A program made the position numbers and the translations under genes. The notes beneath the pieces are model-generated. The model worked only from the letters and a program-made list of their open reading frames with translations, searched no databases and was not told the origin of the DNA. From NCBI RefSeq assembly GCF_000332195.1, contig NZ_KB235922.1, forward strand, positions 3,755,322-3,819,321: a stretch of DNA of 64,000 nt, written 5' to 3'. This stretch comes from Pleurocapsa sp. PCC 7319 (GTDB lineage: Bacteria > Cyanobacteriota > Cyanobacteriia > Cyanobacteriales > Xenococcaceae). Below, piece by piece: positions 1 through 8,208 of this stretch; position 1 is the first letter of the stretch; each line of letters begins with the position of its first letter.

Positions 1-2
1 AA

Positions 3-143
3 ACACAACTACATATAGATCATATTATTTCACTGGCTAATGGTGGCAGTAATGATATTAGTAACTTGCAAGTCTTATGTAGCCGATGTAATCAAAAGAA
101 GAAACATCATTTTGATTCTCGTTTTCAACGTCATTTTGATTAA
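3..143 (+). CDS. HNH endonuclease, C-terminal part (cut by window edge)
   Basis: The window opens inside a reading frame that runs to a TAA at 141-143. Its 46 visible residues carry the end of an HNH (beta-beta-alpha metal) nuclease fold. A HIDHII segment holds the metal-site histidine, an NLQVLC segment the central asparagine, and CSRCN one half of a zinc knuckle. This order is typical of small HNH proteins related to McrA and to nucleases found near mobile elements. The start and any N-terminal domain lie outside the window, so the substrate is unknown. The tail after the zinc knuckle is rich in His, Lys and Phe. The 167 bases to the next gene hold no obvious terminator. Confidence 0.8.
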   Translation, partial: TQLHIDHIISLANGGSNDISNLQVLCSRCNQKKKHHFDSRFQRHFD

Positions 144-310
144 TCAAGTTGATAGGCAAAATTAACAGTAATTTGATTTTAAGTATATTGGCGATCGCTC
201 TATAAGCGATTATAAATTTATAAAAGTGATTTTGTCTCTGACGAAATAGGAAATTTTTAACAAAGAACGTTACCATCATTATTAAGAAGAGTAAAGTTTT
301 GTAACTTAAA

Positions 311-922
311 GTGACTGCAACCCAACCATACAATATCCATAGCACTATTAAAAGCTGGCATCGTCTCAAGCCAATTTGGCAGGGAGACCAAGAAATTGTT
401 CAGCAAGGACTACCCCACGATCAGCTAGCCCCAACATGGCAAATGCTCTTATTAGGCGATGGCTCTCCCACTCATCATTTACAGTTACTTACTGGGGAAC
501 GAACTGAAGTAGATGTTATCGATATGTCTTTAATTGGTGAATGCGACGATGACGCACCAAATGAAATTAAAGTCATCTCCGAACCCAGATTAAGAAGACA
601 AGTATGGTTACGCACTGAATCGGGTAAAAGATTAGCTTATGCTGCTTCCTGGTGGAATGCCAGCAATATTGATGATTATTTGCAGAATCGTTCTCAACCT
701 ATATGGCGCAGCCTTTCGACACTACATACCGAGTTATATCGGGATGTTCGTGGAGTTTATTGTGGATATTCTTCGGACTTAGAAGCCGCATTTAAGGAAA
801 AAGAACCATTTTGGGGTCGTCACTACTTGTTTTGGCATGATCGTCAACCTCTAACTTTGATCTATGAGGTATTTTCTCCTTACCTACAAAAATACCTCGG
901 AAAAATGAGCAAAAATGCTTAA
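311..922 (+). CDS. Chorismate lyase family protein (ycf21/DUF98)
   Basis: This 203-residue protein matches the cyanobacterial and red-algal plastid ycf21 (DUF98) family, which resembles UbiC chorismate pyruvate-lyase. The marker is the segment LLLGDGSPTHHLQLLTGE near residues 46-63. An LRRQVWLR stretch in the middle and an EVFSP segment near the end also fit the family. By family knowledge it removes pyruvate from chorismate to give 4-hydroxybenzoate, the ring precursor of plastoquinone, in the cytoplasm. The start is a GTG at 311; no clear Shine-Dalgarno is visible, but the family N-terminus supports it. It stands alone, 125 bases before a BON-like gene on the same strand. Confidence 0.85.
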   Translation: MTATQPYNIHSTIKSWHRLKPIWQGDQEIVQQGLPHDQLAPTWQMLLLGDGSPTHHLQLLTGERTEVDVIDMSLIGECDDDAPNEIKVISEPRLRRQVWLRTESGKRLAYAASWWNASNIDDYLQNRSQPIWRSLSTLHTELYRDVRGVYCGYSSDLEAAFKEKEPFWGRHYLFWHDRQPLTLIYEVFSPYLQKYLGKMSKNA

Positions 923-1047
923 ACCTCCTAAATCTAAAGTCTTTATAACTTCTGGGGTTCATTCTGTATGCTTCCCATATACTTCCTTCAGGTGTAAATA
1001 ATCTTTTAATCTTTTACACCAAAAAAAAGTGCAAGAGGATAAAGAAT

Positions 1048-1383
1048 ATGGGTTTACTCGGAAAACTATTCGGTAAGAAAGAAGAAGATAAAGCAGCTAA
1101 AGCAGGTAAAGTCTCTGTTAAAGCAGCAGCCAAAGAAAATAAGATTCCACCCGAAAAAGTTGGTCTTGATGGTCAATTTGACGAGAGTGGGCTAGCTAAG
1201 CGTGTTGCTCAAGCACTAGATGAAGCTGGTGTATCAGACAGCGTTGGACTTTGGGTTGCCCAAACAGGCAGTACTGTTGTTTTAAAATACAATCCTGATG
1301 CTGAAAGCATCCTCTCGAAAGCTGAACAAGTTGCCAAGGGGGTTGACGGAGCAAATGCAGTGCAAACCATACCTAATAGTTAA
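1048..1383 (+). CDS. Small BON-like domain protein
   Basis: This 111-residue protein has a Lys/Ala-rich N-terminal third (MGLLGKLFGKKEEDK) followed by a domain of about 60 residues that resembles a BON domain. That domain has a LAKRVAQALDEAGV helix, a strand-rich VGLWVAQTGSTVVLKY segment, a second helix and a final VDGANAVQTI strand. BON domains are thought to contact membranes or small ligands. There is no signal peptide, so a cytoplasmic, perhaps membrane-surface, location is likely. A GAGG motif 12 bases before the ATG is a plausible ribosome binding site. The stop codon touches a miniature transposable element that starts one base later. The exact function is unknown. Confidence 0.65.
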   Translation: MGLLGKLFGKKEEDKAAKAGKVSVKAAAKENKIPPEKVGLDGQFDESGLAKRVAQALDEAGVSDSVGLWVAQTGSTVVLKYNPDAESILSKAEQVAKGVDGANAVQTIPNS

Positions 1384-1475
1384 TATAGCCGTACCAAGTA
1401 ACATTAAGACAAGTTTATTTGATTGCTCGTAAGTAATGAGTAATAAGTGTCCTAATGTAAATCTGTATTGCTATA
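1384..1475 (+). repeat. Miniature TA-flanked element, copy 1
   Basis: This is a 92-bp copy of a repeat family present four times in the window (also 1806-1911, 8974-9086 and 63465-63571). It starts TATAGCCGTAC and ends GTATTGCTATA. The two ends are imperfect inverted repeats of about 28 bases that continue into AT(T/C)AGGACA-like blocks. The centre holds short direct repeats of the type AGTAATGA/AGTAATAA whose number differs between copies. The copy lies immediately after the stop codon of the BON-like gene, so it may form that gene's 3' end. Confidence 0.8.
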
Positions 1476-1575
1476 TTTCGGTAAAAATTGATAATTAGTA
1501 ATTACTAATTAATTCTCAAATGTTAGTTAGGGCTGTAGTGTTTACGCTATCTAGTCCTTTTTTTTCAGAAAGTTT

Positions 1576-1991
1576 TTAACGGTACTTAAACAAAAATAAA
1601 GCCCAAACAAAGCCTAAACTAGCTTTATAAGCTATAAATACGTCACGATTCTGGTTGAGCCACTCTACTAAACGATAAGAGATAGCGGTACGAAATGTCT
1701 CTAAGGCTTCAGGAAAAGTATTCAAAGGTTTGTTCACTCAACGTCGTCTTAAACCTCCAGTGAACTTATGCCAAAGAATAAAAGTATAAGCACAAAATAC
1801 CAAGATATAGCCGTACAAAGTTGTATTAGGACAAGTTTATTTGATTGCTCGTAAGTAATAAGTAATAAGTAATAAGTAATGAGTGTTCTAATGTAAGTCC
1901 GTATTGCTATAAAATGCCTTTCTAAACTCTTTTTCCCCCCAACTTGATATTCTTTTAATCTTAACCAACCCTTGGCTTCTCTATAAAAAAC
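1576..1991 (-). pseudogene. IS701-like transposase remnant, split by a miniature element
   Basis: On the minus strand, 1912-1991 and 1576-1805 encode pieces of one transposase C-terminus. The first part reads EAKGWLRLKEYQVGG and continues to an ERHF segment. The second reads FCAYTFILWHKFTGGLRRR, then has an in-frame TGA, then continues through LETFRTAISYRLVEWLNQN to a final stop. The pieces resemble the end of IS701-type DDE transposases found in cyanobacteria; that family name is from memory of the motif pattern. The element at 1806-1911 sits between the two parts, and removing it with one TA joins them in frame. No N-terminal or catalytic part remains, so this is decayed insertion-sequence DNA. 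Confidence 0.65.
1806..1911 (+). repeat. Miniature TA-flanked element, copy 2, inside transposase remnant
   Basis: This 106-bp copy (including a TA at each end) lies inside a transposase remnant. The ends are TATAGCCGTACAAAG and GTCCGTATTGCTATA. Taking out the element but leaving one TA joins the flanking codons into ERHF-ILVFCAYT without a frameshift. This shows both the exact boundary and a TA target duplication, as made by IS630/Tc1-type transposases. The centre carries four tandem AGTAATRA units, more than copy 1. It has no coding capacity, so it would need a transposase supplied from elsewhere. Confidence 0.85.
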
Positions 1992-2010
1992 TTAGTCTTA
2001 AGTAAAAATA

Positions 2011-2043
2011 ACAAAAAAAAAGAGGATTTATTTACAAATCCTC
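2011..2043 (-). terminator. Rho-independent terminator, minus strand
   Basis: GAGGATTT (2022-2029) and AAATCCTC (2036-2043) form a perfect 8-bp stem with a 6-base loop. On the minus strand the stem is followed by nine T residues. It lies about 250 bases beyond the end of the minus-strand TldD gene and would stop transcripts from that direction, or a small RNA in between. Confidence 0.65.
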
Positions 2044-2197
2044 GTAAATATACTGTTGTGCTCTATCTCAAGAACATAGATGATGGTTTCTGTCGCTAAA
2101 CAAATTTGATTCATCTATAAGGATATTCTCAGAGTTTTTGATGATTGGACTAGTTCAAAAAGCGATACACAACTAGCTAATTATGTAATCTTGCTCC

Positions 2198-2228
2198 GTA
2201 ACCCAGTCATTGTGATTGGGTTTTTTCT
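2198..2228 (+). terminator. Rho-independent terminator, plus strand
   Basis: AACCCAGTCA and TGATTGGGTT form a 10-bp stem (one G-T pair) with a 3-base loop at 2200-2222. The T tract on the plus strand begins in the stem at 2221 and runs to 2226. No plus-strand protein gene lies between 1383 and this site, so it may end a small RNA from 2044-2200, or a readthrough transcript. The AAAAAA on the opposite strand makes it less suited to the minus direction. Confidence 0.6.
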
Positions 2229-2292
2229 TATTTAAACCTTTACTGTTATTTTAATCTCTGACAAAGAATAAGTGCCAGAAATAAAGACGTAA

Positions 2293-3729
2293 TTAATTAG
2301 AATCGCCGCCAATCGTGACATTTTGGATTCTTAAACTTGGACCACCACAACCAACGGCTAGTCCAGATTGTCCTCCTTTGCCACAACCGCCTGACTCATC
2401 CCAATAAAAATCATTGCCGATCGCTTCAATATTGGCTAAAGTTTTGAATACATTACCGGAGAGAGTAACATCTTTTACCGGTTCGGCAATTTCCCCATTC
2501 CGAATCATCCAGGCTTCCCCCGCACTAAAGGTAAACATTTCGCCATTAGTCATTCCTCCTAACCAATTACGAGCATATACTCCTTCTGAGATACCTTGAA
2601 AAAGCTCCGTTACTGGCGTATGACCTCTAGCAATCCAGGTATTAGTCATCCGGACTATGGGTGAATAATTGTAGTTAAGACAACGGGCATTACCTGTAGG
2701 CTGTTCTCCCAGTGTGCCAGCTGTTTCACGGGAGTGTAACCTGCCCACCAAAATTCCATCTTTAATTAATTGCGTAGTAGTTGAGGGCGTACCTTCATCA
2801 TCATAGAAATAGCTACCTCGGTGGATATAATTTTGCTCGGATGTTATTGGTGCAGCACCATCAAATATTTGCAATTCTTCCGAACCAAAACGTTTGCCTA
2901 TACTCATTATTTCTAACAAGTCAGGATTTTCATAAGCCATATCTGCTTCTGAGAGATGTCCAAAGGCTTCATGAACAAATAAGCCTGTCAATATGGGGTC
3001 GATGACTACAGTATAGATATTTCCTTTGATTTTGGGTAATGATAGGGCGTCTACTGCTCTTTGGGCTGCACCGATGACTTGATGATCTAAGTTACATAAG
3101 TCTTCATAAGCCTGACGTGAACCAACGGTTTCTCGCCCTGTTTGTACTGTATCTCCTTTCCTGGCGATCGCCGCAAAGCGCATTTCCATATCTGACCAAG
3201 ATTGCTCAATCAAGCTGCCTTCGGAAGTAGCGATAATTATTTTTTGAGAACTATCACTATAACTAACTGTGGTAGAAGTAAGACACTTGTTATAGCTACG
3301 TAGCAGCTCATTATAGCGATCGCATAGTGCTTTTTTATTTCTTAGAGATATTTCTCTGGGATTACTTCCTGAAAGGGGAATTTGACATATGTCATGTACA
3401 GCTTCGACGTTCGCGAGGATAGTTTCTGATTCCCCCACCATTTTGGCAGCAGCGATCGCCTCTTCTATTCTGGCTACCAATGTTGATAGATCATTAAAAG
3501 CCGCAAATCCCCAACCTCCACGATGACAAGCTCGAACTTGCCCACCTAAAGCGATGCTTTCACTAAGAGTTTCTATTTTACTGGTTCGCAATAAAATATT
3601 TGTTTCCTCTACTTGTTCTAGACGAATAGTCAAAAAGTCAACGCGATCGCCGTAAGTAGAAATTAATTCAGATAGTCGATTTTTGTGTTCGGCAAAAAGA
3701 TCAGACATTACAGTTGCAAATATGCTCAA
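2293..3729 (-). CDS. tldD: TldD/PmbA family zinc metalloprotease (TldD type)
   Basis: The 478-residue protein has the TldD-type metal motif HEAFGH at residues 253-258, which defines the catalytic subunit of the TldD/TldE pair. The C-terminal half is typical: a GRLHSRETA segment, a Gly/Asn-rich RCLNYNYSP stretch, and a CGKGGQSGLAVGCGGP tail close to the end. In characterised bacteria the TldD-TldE heterodimer cleaves small peptides and matures some modified peptides; the partner (PmbA/TldE) is not in this window. The protein is cytoplasmic, with no signal peptide. An ATG eight codons inside the annotated start (MSDLF) is an equally possible start. The length agrees with TldD family members. 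Confidence 0.88.
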   Translation of the reverse strand: MSIFATVMSDLFAEHKNRLSELISTYGDRVDFLTIRLEQVEETNILLRTSKIETLSESIALGGQVRACHRGGWGFAAFNDLSTLVARIEEAIAAAKMVGESETILANVEAVHDICQIPLSGSNPREISLRNKKALCDRYNELLRSYNKCLTSTTVSYSDSSQKIIIATSEGSLIEQSWSDMEMRFAAIARKGDTVQTGRETVGSRQAYEDLCNLDHQVIGAAQRAVDALSLPKIKGNIYTVVIDPILTGLFVHEAFGHLSEADMAYENPDLLEIMSIGKRFGSEELQIFDGAAPITSEQNYIHRGSYFYDDEGTPSTTTQLIKDGILVGRLHSRETAGTLGEQPTGNARCLNYNYSPIVRMTNTWIARGHTPVTELFQGISEGVYARNWLGGMTNGEMFTFSAGEAWMIRNGEIAEPVKDVTLSGNVFKTLANIEAIGNDFYWDESGGCGKGGQSGLAVGCGGPSLRIQNVTIGGDSN

Positions 3730-3769
3730 ATCCTAGCTTATATTATCGTCTGACTTTCATATTTTGATT

Positions 3770-4231
3770 TTAATTTTGTAGTAAAGGTAAGCACTGATGC
3801 AGCTTTTGATCTAAATATAGGGATTGAGGATAGTTACTGGCTAAATCAGTAGCTTCTAAAATAATTTCGGCATTACTTTCCTTAGTACAAAAAGAATTAA
3901 CTCCAAGAGAATATAGTAGTTCAATTACTTCTGGATGTTGATAATCACTCCAATGAATTAAACTTGTTTGAGGTGAGATTGCTTTGATCAAAGCTAAGTT
4001 ATCAGGATTGGACTCTTCTTCGATATCAAAGAACAAAATATCGATGGTCATTTGTCCATACATTAGAGAAAATACTTGCTCTGAGTCTTCTAATAAAAGA
4101 ACTTTAAGATGAGGTCTTTTAGTTTTAATGAGTTCGCTTAACAGTCTTCCCTGCTGTCTGTTAGGTTCGACGATTAATACATTTAAAGATTTACATAGAT
4201 AGGATTTAGAAGCAAAAATATTGTCTACCAT
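3770..4231 (-). CDS. Receiver-like single-domain protein
   Basis: This 153-residue protein has the layout of a CheY-like receiver domain. A first strand NVLIVEP carries Glu22 where the acidic pocket is usual. ILFFDIE presents Asp69 as the likely phospho-acceptor, IHWSD supplies the Ser/Thr position, and FCTKES supplies the conserved Lys117. There is no DNA-binding output domain. Only one acidic residue precedes the first helix instead of the usual pair, so metal binding may be altered. It lies 40 bases upstream of tldD on the same strand. No histidine kinase is nearby, so a partner cannot be named. Confidence 0.65.
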   Translation of the reverse strand: MVDNIFASKSYLCKSLNVLIVEPNRQQGRLLSELIKTKRPHLKVLLLEDSEQVFSLMYGQMTIDILFFDIEEESNPDNLALIKAISPQTSLIHWSDYQHPEVIELLYSLGVNSFCTKESNAEIILEATDLASNYPQSLYLDQKLHQCLPLLQN

Positions 4232-4523
4232 GTATTTTTAGATTGTACTCTTACGTGTATTTATTTAAATATTATTACTTACAATAGTGCATAGTATTTT
4301 TAACTCCCAGTATTTCTACAGTAAGTTATTCGAAAGTTCATAAAAACCAAGATGTTTTTAAAGTTTATCCAAAGTTAAACATCTAAGTATTTATACTTTA
4401 TTGTCTCCGAAGTAGCTTTAAAGATATAAGTTTGAACAACGTCTGGCAACGCAACCTAGTTTTTTGACTATATTCTGAGAATTATGACGTATACAATGAG
4501 TCTGATTATCTTCATCGAGAACA
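4232..4523. other. Intergenic region with an unassigned coding-like stretch
   Basis: No complete gene is seen here. On the minus strand a short open stretch at about 4436-4583 reads DWEQIAAMDCQVILADVL and ends in LGCVARRC before a stop. It overlaps the end of the spherulin-like pseudogene in another frame and looks like the joint of two unrelated decayed sequences. Its origin was not recognised. The rest is AT-rich and featureless. Confidence 0.35.
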
Positions 4524-4948
4524 TCAGCTAATATAACTTGACAATCCATTGCGGCAATCTGCTCCCAATCTACAACTACCATCTAGAAAAATCCCCTCAA
4601 CATCGTAATAGCTGTGATAGAGATTTATGTCGTGTTTTACTTCCTCAATTGGGCGATCGCCATATTTAGTATATACATAACCCAAAATAGTAATGTCTGA
4701 CTGCCTTAAATCTTGTAAACCTTTCTCATAGTCGGAATTAGGGGGCTGACCATCAGGACCATTGGAACTTGTTCGGCAGCACGAGCAACATCAGACCAGA
4801 CATAGGTTTCAGGCTCATACCAGTTGGGATAACTATAAAGAGGAAGCAGAATTTTAATTGGACTAGCTACCATTGATTGAGATTTAAAATAAAACACCAT
4901 CCCAACAACCACAATTGCAATTAAAAACTTCCTCAATAACAGTTTCAT
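4524..4948 (-). pseudogene. Spherulin-4-like protein, frameshifted and truncated
   Basis: The frame starting at 4948 encodes a signal-peptide-like N-terminus and then KILLPLYSYPNWYEPETYV, the hallmark opening of spherulation-specific family 4 proteins. It then breaks just after AAEQVP. Continuing in the shifted frame gives NGPDGQPPNSDYEKGLQDL, then ILGYVYTKYGDRPIEEV and VEGIFLD, which are the next conserved blocks of the same family. About seven codons (the usual INP-N segment) are missing at the break, so a small deletion caused the frameshift. The protein is also cut after GIFLD. By family knowledge these proteins are exported alpha/beta-barrel proteins; this copy is not functional. Confidence 0.7.
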
Positions 4949-5148
4949 AGATTTACCTATTACCCATAACCCATAATCTATAAATTATTAGACCTGTCTT
5001 GAAAACAGTCTGAGCTTTCAAAGATAACTCGGTAAAGATGCTTTGACTATTAAAAACTCATTTTTCTCCCTGTTTTTTCTCGATTTACCCTTTTAATAGA
5101 GAAAACTGATGCACTTGGCTGAGTTTAATCCTCCAACAAACGGAAATT

Positions 5149-6042
5149 ATGAGTCAACAAGAACTTGCTGTTATTATTCACAAGCTACGTAACTTTCATT
5201 GGGGTGAAAACATAAATGAAATGCGAGCTAACTTTGAAGCAGTATTTACCATGCCATCTCATCCTAATGCAACTATCAAATCGATTGATGTTGTTGGCAT
5301 ACCCGCAGATTTAATTTCCACACCAGAAGCATCTTCAGAGCAGATTATTCTTTATTTACATGGTGGTGGTTATCTGTTTGGCTCTCGCAATACTCATCGT
5401 CGTGTTGCCTGCGATTTCTCAACTGCTACCAAAGCACAAGTTTTGCTTATTGACTATCGATTAGCACCCGAATATCCTTTTCCCGCAGCTTTAGAAGATG
5501 GTTTGATATCCTATCGTTGGCTACTCGAAACAGGTTTTGATTCGGCACAGATAGCTTTAGCTGGTGATTCTGCTGGGGGGAATTTAGCTCTAGGAATGAT
5601 GTTGTCGTTAAGAAACAATCGCGAACCCCTTCCTGCTTGTGCTTTATTGATGTCGCCTTTAACAGATTTTGCCAGAACGGGTCGCTCTTTACAAACCTTA
5701 GCCGAAGTAGATCCGATAGTTTCGCCCGAACTTTTAGAAATCGTAGCCAATTCTTATCTACCAGAGAAAAATTTTCTCAATTCCATAGTTTCGCCAATTT
5801 ACGCTGATTTATCGGCATTACCTCCTTTGTTGATTCATGTAGGTAGTCAAGAGGTTTTACTGGATGATTCTCTTAGATTGGCTAGCAAGGCGACTGAAGA
5901 TAATGTGGCAGTAGAACTAAAAGTTTGGCAAGAACTGATTCACTGTTTCCACCAATTTGCCCCCAAACTTGCTGAAGGAAGAGAAGCTATTGACGAAGCA
6001 GGAGCTTTTATAGCCCAGCGGTTGAATGTAGATTTTACTTAA
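5149..6042 (+). CDS. Alpha/beta hydrolase, hormone-sensitive-lipase type
   Basis: The 297-residue protein carries the full signature of the HSL-like esterase group (alpha/beta-hydrolase fold 3). The oxyanion motif is HGGG at residues 71-74, the nucleophile elbow GDSAG has Ser141, a LLDDS segment supplies Asp239, and ELIHCFH supplies His265. Such enzymes hydrolyse short-chain or medium-chain esters in the cytoplasm; the natural substrate cannot be told. There is no signal peptide. The gene stands alone, between a pseudogene and a long repeat-rich intergenic region. Length and spacing match the family. Confidence 0.85.
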   Translation: MSQQELAVIIHKLRNFHWGENINEMRANFEAVFTMPSHPNATIKSIDVVGIPADLISTPEASSEQIILYLHGGGYLFGSRNTHRRVACDFSTATKAQVLLIDYRLAPEYPFPAALEDGLISYRWLLETGFDSAQIALAGDSAGGNLALGMMLSLRNNREPLPACALLMSPLTDFARTGRSLQTLAEVDPIVSPELLEIVANSYLPEKNFLNSIVSPIYADLSALPPLLIHVGSQEVLLDDSLRLASKATEDNVAVELKVWQELIHCFHQFAPKLAEGREAIDEAGAFIAQRLNVDFT

Positions 6043-6736
6043 CAGATTTTACTAATGCCAGTACTAATTTGACTTATTAAAAAAATATTTGCATCAAGAA
6101 GCAATGAAATATTAATAAAGATTTGAGCAAGAATTTCGAGCTATAGCTATTTGAAATGAGATGCTCCCAACCCCTATCGCAATACTTCAAGAGATAGCCG
6201 TATTTATTGATTGGTTGCGTCTGGGAAAAGGGAAAAGATAGAAATTCGATCTACATAGACCTTCTTGATGCAGTCGCTATATGCTCCGCGGTATCCCTTG
6301 TATCTTGAAATTAGGGTATCAAATCCTGATGCTTTAGGACTTCATCAAGAAGAAACTGCTGAACCCGAAGGGGGGTTCCCGAGGGGCTGCATCGCTTTTT
6401 TACTTTACCCTTGAACCCCTATTCCCTATTCCCTATTCCCTGACTCCACTAAGGTATATCTCATTAATACGAGAAACGCTATACTTGCAAATTAACCTAT
6501 AAATTTGCTATTTTTTACACGAAATCCTTAAATTTGCGGTAAATATATATCTTGGCAATATACCATGTAGAAACTAATTTGGAGATTTAGTTACTCATTA
6601 CATCATGTTTCTATATATTAATTAATAATTAATAAGTGAATAATAGTGATTATATTATTATTCATGATCTTTCAATTATTAATTTTCTCATGCTATCTTT
6701 TTTCCCACGAACTTATTTTTCGGACAAGTCTAATAA
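6043..6736. other. Intergenic region with short repeats
   Basis: No gene is seen. The region has a Gly/Pro-codon-like palindromic tract around 6360-6400 (GAACCCGAAGGG followed by TTCCCGAGGGG), three runs of ATTCCCT near 6420-6442, and very AT-rich DNA from 6480 to the next start codon. Such tracts recur in other intergenic regions of this window and look like small interspersed repeats. Confidence 0.5.
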
Positions 6737-7798
6737 ATGCTATTACAATCTCCGCCCAAAAAGAAATTTATTAACTCAATTAATTATTTTAGAGGAATAG
6801 CAATTATTTTAATTGTTTTAGGACATTGCTATGATTTATCACGTTGGGATATTTCTAATAATGTAGAACAAGTTTTTTATTCCCTAACATTGAACGGTAG
6901 TGTCTATTTTGTGTTTATCTCTGGTTTTCTTTATTACCATATCTTTTATCAGAGATTTAACTACAAAAAATTCATGCTCAAAAAAACGCAGTTTGTGTTT
7001 TTACCGTATCTACTTTTTTCGCTGATTCCTATTTTGTACACGGTTTTTGTCGGTGGTGGAGGCGAGTTTTTACCTGAAGGATTAAAGCAGCAACCTTTTC
7101 TAGCAACAATTTGGTATTTTGCTACAGGTAGAATATCTTATGCTTATTGGTATATCCCGATGGCAATGCTTTTATTTGCCTTATCTCCCGTAATTAATTG
7201 GATTATTAAATCAGGCAGAGTTCTAGAAGTAATTTTGTTTTTACTTCCTATTTCACTAATTGTTCATCGTCCCATCGATAATATTAATCCAATTCATTCT
7301 TTGGTTTATTTTTTTCCTATATACTTAATCGGAATTTGGAGTTCAATTAACAATAAAAAGATATATGCTTATTTGCGAGATCACAAGAAAAAATTAGTGC
7401 TTATTTTATTAGCGATCGCCATAGGTATAATTCAAGTTTTAGTTTTCCAAGAACCAGGCAATTTCCACAAAGAGTTTTGGTCAATTACGGTTCCAGATAT
7501 TAATTTAATTCAAAAAATTTTGTTGTGCTTTTTCTTTATGTCGATCTTAGACCTTTACGAAGATAAGGACATTACAAGTATGAAGAAAGCTGCTGAAACT
7601 AGTTTCGCTATCTACTTTATTCATCCATTCTTGATTAACGCTTTAATCAGTATCGCCACTAGATTAAATCTAACTTATCAGGGAAACTTTTTTATTTTGA
7701 TATTAGTTACATTTTGCGTCGTTGTTATTTCAATGGCGATCGCCTATGGCATCAAGGCTATTTTCAAGAAAAATAGTCGTTACGTCATTGGCTGGTAA
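6737..7798 (+). CDS. Membrane acyltransferase, acyltransferase-3 family
   Basis: The 353-residue protein begins with INYFRGIAIILIVLGH, the classic first helix of the acyltransferase-3 (OafA/NodX-type) family with its conserved Arg and His. About ten hydrophobic helices follow, and ETSFAIYFIHPFLIN near residue 290 is the typical late helix. These enzymes move acetyl or other acyl groups onto surface sugars at the inner membrane. No glycan genes lie next to it, so the acceptor is unknown. The gene is very AT-rich (poly-A and poly-T codons) compared with the photosynthesis genes, which may point to transfer. It converges with the small gene at 7833. Confidence 0.82.
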   Translation: MLLQSPPKKKFINSINYFRGIAIILIVLGHCYDLSRWDISNNVEQVFYSLTLNGSVYFVFISGFLYYHIFYQRFNYKKFMLKKTQFVFLPYLLFSLIPILYTVFVGGGGEFLPEGLKQQPFLATIWYFATGRISYAYWYIPMAMLLFALSPVINWIIKSGRVLEVILFLLPISLIVHRPIDNINPIHSLVYFFPIYLIGIWSSINNKKIYAYLRDHKKKLVLILLAIAIGIIQVLVFQEPGNFHKEFWSITVPDINLIQKILLCFFFMSILDLYEDKDITSMKKAAETSFAIYFIHPFLINALISIATRLNLTYQGNFFILILVTFCVVVISMAIAYGIKAIFKKNSRYVIGW

Positions 7799-7832
7799 TA
7801 TTTACTGATTAAACTTTATTCCCAGAGCCAAA

Positions 7833-8081
7833 TCATTGATCATCGATTGGTTGAACATACAGTGCGTCTGCTTCTGGTTTAGACAATTGCATGATTTTTT
7901 CCTCGAACATGATTTTAATGCAACCTTTAGGTAAGGTTTTATCTAGCAAGATTAAGCTTTTTCCTCTGCTTAAACCTTTTGTTAGCAGAGTACCAACATA
8001 ACCACCATAAACACGATTATAGGCAACAATAACTACTGCTGTTCCCACTGACAGCTCTCTAATACTTATCTTTTTGTCCAC
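7833..8081 (-). CDS. Small conserved-looking protein of unknown function
   Basis: I do not recognise this 82-residue protein. It is predicted to be mostly beta strand: VGTAVVIVAYNRVYGGYVGTL resembles a small SH3-like barrel, followed by SLILLDKTLPKG and a charged tail. It has no signal peptide or membrane helix. It lies 127 bases upstream of, and on the same strand as, the [2Fe-2S] protein at 8209, reading toward the acyltransferase. The ATG at 8081 is the only reasonable start. Codon use is like that of the neighbours. Confidence 0.5.
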   Translation of the reverse strand: MDKKISIRELSVGTAVVIVAYNRVYGGYVGTLLTKGLSRGKSLILLDKTLPKGCIKIMFEEKIMQLSKPEADALYVQPIDDQ

Positions 8082-8208
8082 TATTTCTATTTGCTTTGAA
8101 TTTTAAAAATTTTTATGGCGATCGGCATTTTAATTGAGACTAATTATCAGTTGTGATCATATAACAATTAGTGTGTAAAATAAATTATTGACTATAATTT
8201 TAGATAGT

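Noticed and set aside
58-369. A 103-residue frame on the minus strand
   Set aside because: It lies across the HNH tail, the chorismate lyase promoter region and its start, has no family and only AT-rich composition. The HNH frame on the plus strand is clearly coding.
1430-1465. Tandem AGTAATGA/AGTAATAA units looking like a CRISPR-like array
   Set aside because: Units are only 7-8 bases, without unique spacers, and they are the variable core of a transposable element.
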